Origin: Mrakia gelida
Taxonomy: Eukaryota > Basidiomycota > Tremellomycetes > Cystofilobasidiales > Mrakiaceae
NCBI GenBank assembly: GCA_024345305.1
Contig: BRON01000012.1
Coordinates: 1,178,001 to 1,242,000 of the forward strand
Reading direction: 5' to 3'
DNA length: 64,000 nucleotides
This document shows positions 51,829-63,646 of this stretch, piece after piece. The translations under genes were made by a program, and so were the position numbers. How positions within the stretch are numbered: the first letter of the stretch is position 1; each line of letters opens with the position of its first letter. The notes below the pieces were generated by a model. That model made no database searches and was not told the origin of the DNA. It saw only the letters and a list, made by a program, of their open reading frames with translations.

Positions 51829-52861
51829 CGATCCCTTCCGTGCCGACGACTTTGTTGTCCGCAACCTTGACGGTGGTTGAGTGCGGTTTGAAGTCGTGCA
51901 GGGCTGACCTGTCGTTGCAGATGTGGTTGCTGCACCCGCTGTCCGCGATCCATGCGCCATCGTCGACGGAGAAAGCCTCCTCCTCGACGTTTGCTGTCGC
52001 GACCGTCGCGAGTCCCCAATCTCTTCCACTCCGCCCAGCCTTGTTGGCTTCCTCCTTCTTTTTACTCCCGCCACCCCTCTGGCTCCCTTGACCCTTCCTC
52101 CCTCCTTGACCTTTCGGTTTTCCGACCAGGTCGTAGCACTCCGACTTGAAGTGCCCCTTCTTCCCGCAGTGGTGGCATGCTGCCTTCGATTTGTCGACGT
52201 TCATTGCGGTGTCCTCTTCTGGGGCGTTGTCCAATTTCGACGATTTCGTTCTGACGTGGGATAGGAGGGCGGTGGTGACTGATTTGGGGGTGAGTTCCTT
52301 TCCGGACTCTTGGGAGTTGAGGGAGATGATGTCGGAGAAGTTCTCCAGGGATTTGGGAAGACCTGCGAGGAACTGGAGGGCGAGTTGCTCCGGCGTCTTG
52401 ATGATGTCCATGTCGAGGATAGTGGCTTCGGCGACAATGTCCTCGAACTGTTCGATGTACGACTGAGCTGGCGAGCCCTCCTCCATCCGGAGGTCCCTAA
52501 GCTTCCTTTGGACCATCATCTTCCCTGCCGCTCCGTCGACTCGATGTGCCGTCTTGAGAATGTCCCAGGCGTCCTTCGCGTTCGCGCACGCTGCAACACG
52601 CATGAGTTCCCGGTCCGTGACGGCCATCTGAATCCGGTGGAGGGCGAACTCGTTTCGTTTGTTCCATTCCTCTTGCCTCGTCTCGAGTGCTGCTCCTGTT
52701 TCGGCTGGCGCGAGACTTGGGAAGACTTCCGTACCGAGGACGAGTGACTTGCACTTGGTTTCTGCGAGAGCGATCTGCATCCTGATTGACCATGTTGCGT
52801 AGTTTCGGCTGTCCAGCGGGTCGAGCTTGAAAAGCCTGATGTTTCGCTCGGTGGTCGACAT
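51829..52861 (-). pseudogene. gag and protease-region fragment of element D
   Basis: Starts MSTTERNIRLFKLDPLDS at 52859-52861 and gives a gag similar in plan to family 1 (NYATWSIRMQIALAE), the zinc knuckle CHHCGKKGHFKSEC and the protease motif IADSGCSNH. It is cut by element C shortly after VGTEGIGN. The frame resumes at 46978. Confidence 0.9.
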
Positions 52862-52893
52862 GTCGGATGGGATGATCGTGCTGTAGCGAGCGA

Positions 52894-52908
52894 GTGGTGC
52901 TGATAACG
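52894..52908 (-). other. Primer-binding site of element D
   Basis: On the minus strand CGTTATCAGCACCAC follows the 5' LTR directly. It shares 14 of 14 bases with the family-1 site although LTRs and coding regions are strongly diverged. Confidence 0.6.
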
Positions 52909-53109
52909 TGTTGAAACTTCCGGTCCTGGGAAGTTAGGTTGTGCAAGTTATTGTATCAACTTAAGCTATGAAGATGAAATGTCTTTAGGTCGAAAAGAAA
53001 GAGCGACGTGTAACTACGTGGAACTACCTGGAAGTGAAACGTGGAGGCGATGGAGAGTATTAAGCAAATATGAACAGTAATCTCGACGCCGTAATCAACA
53101 TATTCAACA
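52909..53109 (-). repeat. 5' LTR of element D
   Basis: 201 bp, TGTTGAA...TTCAACA read on the plus strand, bounded by GGAGG at 53110-53114. Confidence 0.93.
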
Positions 53110-53458
53110 GGAGGGAGGAGGGGGAGGATGTTGAGCTGGAGGAGCGGAGGGAGGGGAAGAGAAGACGGGGACTGGATCTGTAGAAGGATGGACAGAGGAA
53201 GGTCAGCACGAGGTTTGAGATATAGAAGAGAGAGAGAGAGACGAGAAGAGAGAGAAGGAGAAGGAGGGAAGGAGGGCATTGTGGCAAAAAGCCGCTGGGA
53301 GAGGAAGAAGAACTCACTCGACCTCGTCCCTGACGCTCGTTGTTGTTGCTGCTGCTGCTGGTTTCGCTGGTTTCCTGCTTGGATGGGGGAGAGGAAGTTG
53401 TTGAAGAAGGGTGATTCCTTTTTGGGGGAGGGGTGGGTGATTTTCGAGGTGGTCTCAT
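53110..53458 (-). pseudogene. 5' part of the host zinc-finger gene disrupted by element D
   Basis: ATG at 53456-53458 (MRPPRKSPTPPPKRN), then a Ser/Asn/Glu-rich low-complexity region. After an intron ending CTACAG an exon of Pro/Ser codons runs into the D insertion. Removing D and one GGAGG copy lets this exon continue in frame into the Ser/Glu-rich start of the fragment at 43663. The exact donor of the intron is not certain: a GTGAGT and an alternative GTCGAG three codons upstream are both possible. Confidence 0.62.
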
Positions 53459-53595
53459 CTTGAAAGGAGCGAGGGAGTGAGGGCTTGGAGCAGACTCGAA
53501 AACGACGCGCTCCCTCCCTCAAAAATGGTCGTTCCTCGTTCTGCCTCCGTCTGCATCTGTCCCTTTTCTTCTCGATTCTCGTTTCTCGTGCTAGG

Positions 53596-55831
53596 ATGGC
53601 CTCTTCCTCGTCTTCCAAGCGAGTCAAATCGGACGAGCCCAAATCTGTGAGTTGAGGGCTCACCCAGGCCAGAAGAATCGAACGAAGGAAGCTCGAGCTC
53701 ACCATCTCGCTCCCTCCACCCTCTCCCACTCTATATCTTCCAGTCATCCCAGCAAGCTTTCAATCCTCTTTCTTTCCTCTCCCAACAATCCTCCTCATCA
53801 AGCACTCCCAGCAAAGTCGATCCAGCCGACATCGTACGAGACATCATGCAGAAGCACTCGACGTCGAAGGAAACTGAACACGACGAGGACGACTTGGACG
53901 ACGCGTTTGATGGTTCGGATGAAGAGTGGAGATTGAGACGAAGGCGGGAAGCAAGGTGAGATATACAACTCACTCGTCTCTCGCGTTTCGGTGGGAGCGA
54001 TGGGGCTGGTAGGAAGATGGGAGGGAGGTTGGGCAGGATCGAGCATTCGAGAGGAGGAACTGACGTGGTTGAACCTCTTTTCGTCTTCGACGAAGGCTGG
54101 CCCTTCTTCTCGACCCACTCGTGCTACAGTTAGGAGACAAGAAGGACAGTTCTCGATCTCTGATGTACGTTTTGAAGCCAGCAGTCCCTCTCTGGTCCTC
54201 TGCGTCGTTCGGATGAGCTCGCGAATTCGACGTACGACCGAGCTGACCTTCTCTCGTTCGTCCTTTCCTGCTCTCCTCTTGCAGTCCATCTGGGCTCGCC
54301 TCTCGACTCTCGAGCTTCACGTTCCAATCTCCCTCTCCTCTCACCACACTCAAACGATCCCCCAGATCTTCGCTGCTCACGGCAAGCTGGGATTGTTCAA
54401 CCTTCTCTTCAAAGACCTCGAATCGTCGAAGAGATCAATCTTCGCTGCTGCTTCTCTCCTCGTAGAGCTCGTCGGAGACGAGCATGTCCCAGAAACCTTC
54501 AAAGGTGGTCTCATCGAGCAGTTTAGAGACGGCTACGAGAGCTTCCTCACGTCCGGACAGACCTCCTACCTCGTCGTGTGCCAACTCGAGTGCCCGAATC
54601 GAGGACTGGGACTTCTCTCGAACGCTCAGACCGTTTTCATGGCGAATATGTTGTTTGAGGCTATTCCCAAGAAGAACGGAGTCCTCATCGTCAGTCCTCG
54701 CCTTTCTTATCTCCCCTGTTTGCTCTCTCCCGCTCGCTGTGAGCTGAACTCGTTCGCCTTCTGTTTTCTTTCGCGTTCCTCTTCTACAGGATGTTCAGAG
54801 CAACTGCGTCCGAAACTCGACCGACACTCACTGCCTGGTTCCCAATCCTACTTCCGAGCCTTATGGAGTGGTTCTCCAAAGCTTCCTTCATCGTGAGTGC
54901 TCGACTTTGGTGGAGCTGGTTCGACGAGAGCGCTCAGCAACTTACCTCGACGCGTCTCGCCTCCCCCTTCGACGAAACAGTGACCTACGCATGCATGCCT
55001 GCCACTGGATTCGTCCTCCAGACCGTCATCGCCTCCGGCGGTCAGTCCGCGAAGTACGTCAGTCCTGTTCCGCCTTCGAGTCGTCCGAAGCTCATGAAGG
55101 GAAAGCCGTCGAGCCCTCTCGGACGCGACGTTTCGACGATCTGCGTTTACCACCTCTCTCTCATCGCTTCGGCTGGGAGAGGCGCCTTCCTCCCTCCGTC
55201 CTACGATGACCTCGATGACCAGCAGAAGAAGATCCTCTACGCTTGGACGATTTCGTTCTTGGTCTTGGAGTGGTGTTTCGCTCTCGAGCAGGTCGCGAAG
55301 AGGTTCGAATCGACGAATCCAGGTTTCGTCGCTCCCTCAGCGAAGCAGATCTACAAGACGGGGAACACCAGACTCGATATCCAGGTCCTCCCCTACAACG
55401 ATGTCCTCTCTGGTAACACGAGTCGAGAGAGCGTCGAGGCTCTGGTCTTCAAGCAGCGAGAGATGCGAGACGGGGTGGGAGGATCAGGCATGTCGGTGAG
55501 CTTCGCAGTCCCTTCTCTCGCTCGAACCTCTTCGCTCGACTGACCTCTTTCCCTCCGACTCGAACAGACTAAGCTTTCAAGTTCGTCATCGCCCTCATCC
55601 GTCCCCGCTCTCCTCCTCCTTCGAGAGCTCGAAGCTGACTCGCGGTTGCTCTCGGTTCGACACACAGAGATCCTTCAGGCGGAACTCGGTCCTCGTTGGT
55701 TCGTGATCGAGAAGGAGCAGAAGGAGAAATTCAACGACAAGCTCGACGAGGAGAGGAGGAAGTTCTTGAAGAAGCTGAAGAAGCAGAAGATGAGGGGAGG
55801 AGACGGAGGAGACGCGAAGAAGAAGAAGTAG
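53596..55831 (+). CDS. Unidentified conserved-looking protein with acidic N terminus and Lys-rich coiled-coil C terminus
   Basis: ATG at 53596 (MASSSSSKRVKSDEP, a basic nuclear-signal-like start). An acidic stretch DEDDLDDAFDGSDEEW follows, then exons of helical sequence (LFNLLFKDLESSKRS, ASLLVELVGDE, TVFMANMLFEAIPKK), CMPATGFVLQTVIAS, and WTISFLVLEWCFALEQ. The C terminus is a charged helix (KEQKEKFNDKLDEERRKF) ending in poly-Lys at TAG 55829-55831. About eight exons. I do not recognise the family. The mixture of acidic head, helical repeats and basic tail suggests a nuclear or chromatin-associated protein, which is inference. It shares a 137 bp divergent promoter with the zinc-finger gene. 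Confidence 0.6.
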
Positions 55832-56038
55832 ACAGGTCGACGCGTCGTTTCGGTTTTGGTTCGCTGCTCTTGCCTTTGCCTTGCACTATCTGGATTCGCC
55901 TCTCTCTCTCTCTCCGCTTCGTTCGTTCGTCTCGTCTCTCTCTCCGCTTCGTTCGTCTAAGAGAGCATCCCAATCGAGATCCCCGATCCCTAAGCAAACA
56001 ACCCAAACTACCCAAACAACCTCTATCCCCCGACGCGA

Positions 56039-58913
56039 TTACGAACGGTCTGCGAGAGGGAGGAAAGAGGAGGTCAGGACGCGTCTCGTCGTCGAGAGGA
56101 GAGGTAAAAAGAGCGAGAGGACTCACACACTGATCGCTTGATGACCCGCTCAACCAAGGCGCTATCTGGGAAGGAGAAAACTGAGCGAGCCAAGGAAGAG
56201 GAAAGAAGTCAGTGAGGAAGATCAGTGAGGAAGACTCAGGAAGCTCAAAGGAAGTCGTTTCGAACGAACCCTCGAGGTTGGCAGCGTACTGAGTCGATTC
56301 AAACACGTTAAAAAGGTCAGTATACTCTCCAACAACACTCTGGTCAACGTAAGGAACATACAGGAGTAGGGATATCTGGCGAGGGAAGGGAGAGTAAGAG
56401 GGTCAGCGACGCGTTCATCGAGTCTTTCGAACGCAAGCTCGCGCGAGAAGACTCACCAGCACCAGTAACTCGCTCGATAGGAGCATCCAGGTAGTCCCAA
56501 GCCTCGGACTCGACGATCTGAGCCGAGATCTCGGATCCAACACCGAACATGGGGAAACCTCCCTCGCAGGTGACGAGGTGACCGGTCTTCTTGACGGACT
56601 ATTTGGGTTTCGATTCGTTCGAGAAAGAGTCAGTGAGAGGTCAAGTGGGAAGTATGGTGAGAAGGGAAGAGAGGGAGAAGCGTACCTTGATGATGGTCTC
56701 GATATCGAGAGGCCTGGCATTTAATTGGAAGAGAAAGCGAAAGATTAGCGGAGCGAAACGAAGGGAGGAAAGGGAAGGAGAAGGATGAAACGGACCTGAT
56801 CGACCTAAGGTTGATGACCTCAACGTTGATACCCTCCTTAGCGAGGTTCTCAGCAGCCTCGAGACAGTGTCCGACCATCTTGGAGTGAGCAACGATGGTG
56901 ACGTCGGCTCCCTCTCGCTCGATCTGGAGGTGAAGAAGGAAGGGTCGAAGGTCAGCTTCGGTCTTGTCCTTCGCTCGAGTTTCGAGGACGAACCTTGGCC
57001 TTTCCGATGGGACTGAGAGATGGAACGGAAGGGGAGGCAGTCAGCTTAAGCTCGTAAGGGTAAGGAGGTGAGATGAGGTGCTCACAGAACGAACTGAGGA
57101 AGGGAAGGGGAAAGAAAGGGAGGAGGTCAGCTTCGATCGAGGGCTGAAAGCGAGGAGGAAAGAGGAGGGGAACTCACGTCGTCCTTCATGGCAGCCTCAG
57201 ACATGGGGAAGGAGACTCCGTACATAAGCTCGTTCTCGAGGAAAACGACGGGGTTGGGGTCTCGGATAGCAGCCTATCGAACAAAACGAGGGGGAGGTCA
57301 GCTCACGTCGTCAACTCGTCCTCGTCCCTCCCTTCTCGCCTCTCGAGCTCTTCCACGCGCCCACCACAACCACAACCCCCTCTCACACCCTACTCCCACC
57401 CCCAGCCTCACCCTCCACCAGCGCCAACCGACTCTCGATCTCCTTCAAGACTCACCTTCAAAAGACCCTTGCAGTCCTCAGCGGAGTAAGGGGAGACGAC
57501 CTTCAACCCAGGGATGGATCCGTACCAGGCAGCGTAGCACTGCGAGTGCTGAGCTCCCACACCAGCGGCAGCTCCGTTGGGTCCTCGGAAGACGACGGGA
57601 CAAGGGACGTTTCCACCAGACATGTAGTAGGTCTTTCCGGCAGAGTTGACGATTTGATCGATGGCCTGGAGAGAGCGAAGCGAAGCGAAGTGAAGCGAAC
57701 GCGCGGAGGGGAAAGAAGGGACTTGTTAGCTCGATGGGAAAGGCAGAAGTGGGTGGGTGGAGGTGGGAGAGTGAGAGCGAACGAACCTGCATGGCGAAGT
57801 TGCTGAAGAGAAGAAGGAGAGGGGAGGACGTGAGAGGGGAGGTTCAGCTTCTCTCGGATCGATTGATTACCTTGGTTCGGAAAGGATCCGAGACGGTCTA
57901 GAGGTTGGGACTCACAAAGTCATGAACTCGCAAATGGGCCTCAATCCAGCGAGAGCAGCTCCGACGGCGAGTCCTCCGAATCCAGACTCTGTAGAAGGAG
58001 GAGAGAGGAACGCGAGGAGGCGGAAGTCAGCTCAGCTTTCTCCGTTTCTTCCTAATCGAGCTCGCAGATCGAGCTGAAGAGGGAGGATCGAGAGATAGGG
58101 ACTAACCAGTGATGGGGGTCTACGAGATTCCATTCCAAAGCAAGCAAAGGAAGACGCGTTGGGAGAAGAGGGAAAGGAGTGTGAGCTCGAGACGGACGGA
58201 CGAACGAACGGGAGGCGAGCGAAAACGGGCCCTTCCCCCTCCTGGCTCCCCTTCCTTAACCTGGGAGACGAAAGGTGTAGAGAGACTCACGTCGATAACC
58301 CTGTCCTCTCCGAACTTCTCAGAGAGTCCTTTTGTAACCTGATTGATGCCAAATCGAAAAGGAAGAAGAAGGGAGAGTCAGCGAGGAGGGAAGAGAGGGA
58401 GCGTCGGTGGACGGTCCTGTTTGCGGCACGGCGATGAAAAGAGGTCGAAGGGAGGTGAGAGAAGGGATGAGACTACTGACCTTGTAAGCTCCGTTGTACC
58501 TAGCGACCTCCTCTCCGATAACGAACACAGTCTCGTCTCGAATCATCTCCTACTCATAGTCGAAAGAAAAGGGAGGGAGCGCGTTCAGTTGGGGGAGGAG
58601 AGGAAGGGAGGAAGGGAAGGGAGAGTGGGACGGAGCTGACCTCCTCCATGGCGACGTTCAAAGCGTCCCTGACGGTCATCTATACGAATTACAAAGGATC
58701 ACAACAACGAAATAGTCAGCCTTCTGGTTCTCCTAGGTCCCCAAAGATCGAAGAAAGAGAAAGAAAGCTCACCTCGTGAGCAGGAGCGGACGAAGCCCAG
58801 CGTCTAGCAGCGAACGCCCCAGCGGAAGAAAGAGTGAGCTTCGACGTCGAAGGTCGAAGAGATCCGGAAGATCGGAGAAGGGGAGCAGCGAAGCGAGCAA
58901 CGGAGGGGATCAT
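56039..58913 (-). CDS. PDB1: Pyruvate dehydrogenase E1 component, beta subunit
   Basis: Mitochondrial-matrix E1 beta pairs with E1 alpha to decarboxylate pyruvate with thiamine diphosphate. The start [16 protein letters not shown] at 58911-58913 opens an Arg/Ser-rich presequence ending near WASSAPAHE. Exons then give [32 protein letters not shown], an [17 protein letters not shown] exon, [20 protein letters not shown] followed by [33 protein letters not shown] and [14 protein letters not shown]. The C terminus ends VIKRSVYRS, with the last three codons in a separate exon and TAA at 56039-56041. More than ten introns. Length and order match the family. Confidence 0.94.
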
Positions 58914-59339
58914 GGCGAGCCGAGAGAGGGAGGGAGGAGAGGAAAGGGGAAGGGAGAAAGGGAGGAGGAGGAGGGAGGGGAGAAGGTGATGGCTTGAGGT
59001 TTGGAGAGAGTCCGTTCCGTTGGAGGATGGATTTGCCCTGGGGAAATCCAGAGAGCCCCTCCTTTTTCCTCTTTGTATTGTTTCTCAGCAGTTGCCGTTG
59101 GCTCGTTCAAGCGAAGCAGAGGGATTAAGGGTGTTGTATCGTGAAGGAGGCAAAAGAGATCGTGAGAGAAGTAAGTAGGTGAGAAGGAAACGAGAAACGA
59201 AACGTAACCCCAAGAGAAACGAAGATGAACGAGCGAGCAGCGAGAGGGAGAGGGAGGGCAAAAGCTAACGAGTCCGGGGCGCGATAGAGATAGAGAGGCG
59301 GGAAGGTTTAGTACTGTAGGAGAGCGAGAAAGGTTGAGG
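58914..59339. other. PDB1 promoter and VID27 3' region
   Basis: These 426 bp lie between two minus-strand genes. No TATA box or additional exon was recognised. Confidence 0.4.
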
Positions 59340-62300
59340 TCAGTGACGGAGAAGAAGGATGAAGAGACGAAAGGAAGAGGAACGAACGCGAGAATCGACG
59401 ATGTCGGACCGACTCTTGAGCATCCTCGTGGGCGTGCTGAGGGACTCTCGAGTAGGTTTTCGGAGTTGCTTCTTGTTGACCATGAACCTGAGCAGTCCAA
59501 AGAGCGAAGAAAGATGTCAGCGGTCACTCGAACGAAAGGGAAAGGAAGAAAGGCGGGAGGACGAACACGTCGTTGGGCAGAGCGACGACGATTCCAGATC
59601 CGTTCGTTCCAAGCTTGAAGTTGTCGGCGACGACGGTATCGTTGTAGGAACTGATCTTGTAGTCGTCCATTCTTCCCTGCTTCACACGACGGAAGTTCCC
59701 TGGGAAGAGACGAGGCGAAAAGGGAAACAAAGTCAGCGTCGCGTCGCCCTCCTTTTCCTCCCCTTCCTCCTCTCGTCGCCGTCCGGCTCACCAAACCACG
59801 CGACCCGTATAAAAAAGGGCGAGCAAGGGCGCCTTCCCTCCGGTCGAACGGAAAACTCGTTCCCCGTCCTGCTTGATCCCAGGTCGAACGACTAAAGACG
59901 GAAAGCAAAGCAAACACTCACAAGTAATCACAAACTTCCCCGTACTCGTCACAATCGACTTCTCCTCCTCCCCAACACCCGAGTTGAACCTTGCGGCCGT
60001 GAACGACAGCGGAGGGTTCCCAGCTTGGTTCATGTACTGCACATGCTCGGGTTTGAGCTGCAGGCGACGAGGGATCGGTTTCGAGTCGGCAGGGAAAGGC
60101 TTGTCGAATCCGTAGGAGCCCTTGTTCCTGAGAGGGAGGAGCGCGAAGGAAGAAGGTAAAGTGTCAGTAAAGGGAGTACAGAGCGGCAAAGAAAAAAAAG
60201 ATGGGAGCGAGAGGGAAGAGGAGGGAAGAAGGAAGGATCGACTGACTTTCCGTCTCCGATGAGCGTGTCGATGAGGAGAAGGTAGGTCTTGCAAGTCGCG
60301 ATGATCCATCGTCCGTCGGCTGTGACGTCGATTCCGATAATGGCATCTCCGAGAGCGGGGAGAGCAGTCTATGGAGCGAAGCGAACGAAAAGAAGGTCAG
60401 CGAGGGAAGGATGAAGAGCGAGTCGAAACACGACGAACCTTCGCGTTCTTCCCCAGCGAATCGAACAGCCTGATGTCTCCCTTGTTACTCGCGACAGCCA
60501 GTTTCCCAGACTCGGTGGTAGCAGCCGCACTGAAGTCGTTCTTGGAGACGTATTGCTTGAACTGGGACTCGACCATCTTGTTTCCAGCGAGACGAGGATC
60601 GATTCGGAAGATTCCATTGTGGGCTGCAAGAACGACAAGAACGAGAGAGTCAGCTCGAGTATCCGGGACACCAGGCGAAGGAAAGACGTACAGTGTCCGA
60701 TAACAGTCTGTTCAGCCGTCATCTGAGCGAACTTGTTGTTGGCGACGATGTTGTCGACCTCGACGACGTCCGAGACCTTCCACTCGTCGACGACCTTTCC
60801 GGTCTCGAGATCCATTCGGAAGACGGAGTGAGGGTCGAGTTGACTCATGAGGAGCATGGAGGAGTCTTCGTTGTGGAGCATGACCTACGCCGTCGAAGAA
60901 GGGAGAGATAACATGGTCAGCTCAAGGGTTCGAACGAGACGCGAAGGAGAAGGACGCGACGAACCTTCGAAGGAGCGAAGCTCTGACCCTTCTTGTTCTT
61001 AATGTTGCTGATGGTCGTCGAATGCTTGAGCTTGTCATCGTCGGTGTGCCTGAAGACTCCGACGTTGTTTCCTCGAACGACGAACGACCGCTCGTGCTTG
61101 TATCCGACCGCGAGGTGCTCGTTCTGGTGTCCGTCGGCAGCTGCTCGAGGCTGGCCGTCGTCTGACTCGGACTCGGTGTCGGATCCGTGATCTGATCCAG
61201 CTGTAAAAAGCGTGGTCAATGGAAGTTTCCGAGAGACGAAAGGCTGGGGACGCGACTCGACTCACTTTCCTCCTCCTCTGACTGCTCTCGCTTGACCTCC
61301 TCCTCTTCTTCTTCGTCCTCGTCCTCTTCCTCCTCGATACCAGTCATCTCCGAGTCCTCGTAGGCCGAGTAGACATAGGCGTGGTCGGCGGGCTAGAACA
61401 CGATCGGAACGAAGCGAGGAGGTCAGATCCAGGTCCGACACGACGCGAAAGGGAGAGGGACGCGACGAACTTTAGCCTTCCCCCAACTCTGCTGATTCGC
61501 CTTCTGCCAGAGACATCGGTTGAAAGAGTGGTTGAACTCGAGGTACTCGGCGACGGACGTGAATCGGAGAGACCAGGTCTTGGGTGAATCGTTCTCGTCA
61601 AGAGGGACTGTGAGGGAAGGAGCGCGACTGAGTTAGGACGAGGCAAGGGGAGGAAGAGGCGAATGGGAAGACGCACTGAAGTTCCACATGAAAGCAAGAG
61701 CCTCCTGGAGATGCGAAAGGGGGAGGAAGAGGACTGGTCAGCCTCGTGGACGGATCCGAGAGAGAAGAAAGGAAAGAACGACGAACCTGCGACCACCTCG
61801 CGTTCATCTCAGCGTTGATAGGTTGACTGATGATCCACTTGAACGGGTCGACCAAGTTGCAAGCCAGCCAGTCTATTCGTCGAGCACAAAGAAGGATTAG
61901 CTCGAGCGCCTCAAACCGAGGCGAAGGGAAACGAGAACTCACAATCGAACGTCTTCGCGTCCTTCTCGATCAACGTGATCTTCACCTCTCCCTGCAACAC
62001 GAAGTGCTCTACCTCCACGTCGAACAGGTAGATCTCTGCCTTCGCCTCATCGACCACCACGAGCTCTTCCTCGTCCCGAGCATCAGCAATGATCGCGACG
62101 ACCTGCTCCTCCACGACGGGCTCCTCAAGCTTGACGGGTGCACCGAGAGCCGGTGAGGATGGCTCCTGCTTGGCGATGGGAGTCTTGACTGGCGACTTTC
62201 CCTTGGAGGAAGAGGAGGAAGCTGCTGGTTTGGAAGTGGGAGTCGAAGTGGAGGAAACGGAGAGAGCGTTGAAGGAGTCGGCGAGGGAGTTGGAGTTGGC

Positions 62301-63480
62301 TCGAGTGGGCTTGGAGGGAGTGTCGGTGGAGTAGGATTGGGAGAGGGATTTGAGAGGGTGACGAGGAGGTCTGGATAAGATGGAGATGCGTAGAGAGTCA
62401 GCTCCGAGCGAGGAAAGGAAGAGGAAGGAAAGGGGTCGAGCTCACTTGTACTTCAAGTCCTCGAGCTCAGCGTCGGTGGCCTCGTCGTGGCTTCGGTTGA
62501 ATTTCTGGAGTGCAAGAACGCGACAAGGTCAGACTCTAGCACTTCCCAAGTAAGCGAAGATGATGCACTCACCCTCTCGAACATGCAGTGAAGCATGGTC
62601 AACTCGAAGACGGTCAAAGTCGCGGTGTCGACAGCCTTGGAGTCGACGACGAACTCGAAGAGCTCCCCTTCGTCCGCGTCTGATTCCTCCTCGTCGTCGT
62701 CGTCGTAGTCGATGTCCTTCCAAGCGAAGGAAGGATCTCCCTCGAAGGAAGAAGGTCGGAAGTTGAGGGAAGCGTCGATGAGGAAGGATCGTTCGTCTTC
62801 AGCTGGAGGAGGAAAGGGTGGGGAGGGAGGGAGGAAGGAAGGAGAGCAAAGGTCAGAGAGGTGTTGAGCTCACAAGAAAACGAGCTCTTTCTTCGAGCGA
62901 GACAGGATGGAAGGGGCAGAGATCACGATGTACTCACTCTCAGCATCTCCATCTAGAAGTTCAGCCTCCCCTTCCTCGTAGGCTCGAGTGATGACGAGCT
63001 GATACTGATGCTCCGCGGTGGTTCTTCGAACGGTGGCGACAGCGTCTTTGAAGCTGAAGAGCGAGCGAGTTCAACAAGGATGTCAGTTGTTGAGTGGAAT
63101 ACAATGAGAAGCTGACAAGGATGTTGTTGATACTTACATGCACTCTCTAGACCCTTTGATTGAGTCTGGACGAACGAGGAACAACATCCCAGCTTTCAAC
63201 TGCACAATCTCCGGATTCTGAGGATCCCCTGCAGACAGAGAAAGGAAGACAGGAAGGAAGGAGGTAAGCGAGAGGAGCGTATAGAGGCGAATAAGGATTC
63301 GACTCACCCCACATCTTGCCGAAAACTGTATAGGAAGGGAAGGGAGAGGCGAGGGAAGGAGGGGCAACGGAGGGAGGAACGAGAGGTGTGAGCTTGGGAG
63401 AGAGAGGGAGACGAGCTCCACCCGATACGATCCAGGACGACCTTCAGAAGCGATTACTCACGACTCTTGATCATAAACAT
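59340..63480 (-). CDS. VID27: VID27 family protein (vacuolar import and degradation 27)
   Basis: Vid27 is a cytoplasmic protein linked in yeast to fructose-1,6-bisphosphatase degradation; its biochemical role is poorly known. ATG at 63478-63480 gives MFMIKSLFGKMWG through two tiny exons. Next are EIVQLKAGMLFLVRPDS, a PH-like region with QYQLVITRAYEEG, an acidic stretch, and FELTMLHCMFER. A Ser-rich linker leads to the second PH-like part (EIYLFDVEVEHFVLQGEV, then WKIISQ-type strands and LRFTSVAEYLEFNHSF). An acidic E/D run is followed by the C-terminal beta-propeller-like VID27 domain (ERSFVVRGNNVGVFRH, DPHSVFRMDLETGKVVDEW, TADGRWIIATCKTYLLLID, STGKFVITWNF). The C terminus reads MVNKKQLRKPTRESL. 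The stop near 59340 is the first in frame; an earlier splice is possible. Confidence 0.88.
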
Positions 63481-63646
63481 GTTGGTAGCAGTGACCTCTT
63501 GAGAAAGGAGAAGAAAAGTGATGAGGGGAGGGGTGGAGGTGAAGGAACGCAAGAGGTCGAGCTCGAAGCTCGATGGATCAGTTTCGAATCGGGGAGAGCG
63601 AGAGTCGACCTCAACTCCTTCCCTCCCTTCGCCTCCCCAAACAAAA

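Larger units (their letters stand above)
43664..53109 (-). mobile_element. Ty1/copia retrotransposon D (family 2), interrupted by element C
   Basis: Minus-strand element bounded by two 201 bp LTRs (TGTTGAA...TTCAACA) that look identical, with GGAGG duplicated at 43659-43663 and 53110-53114. Without element C it is about 4.6 kb. Its gag-pol is clearly homologous to, but far from, family 1 (different residues at most positions between motifs). The frame is open on both sides of C, so C is the only visible lesion. Orientation is the same as the zinc-finger gene it interrupts. Confidence 0.93.

Noticed and set aside
31641..53109. Mating-type locus (pheromone receptor or homeodomain genes) as explanation for the transposon-rich region
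   Set aside because: No STE3-like seven-helix receptor, pheromone precursor or homeodomain was found. The disrupted genes encode a short two-segment membrane protein and a C2H2 protein.
53110..53458. Treating the 53110-53458 frame as an independent small gene
   Set aside because: It ends exactly at the D target duplication and continues in frame into the zinc-finger gene on the other side, so it is better read as the 5' part of that gene.
55306..55330. tRNA B-box-like GGTTCGAATC
   Set aside because: It lies in coding sequence of the gene at 53596 with no A box or cloverleaf around it. No tRNA or rRNA gene was found in the window.
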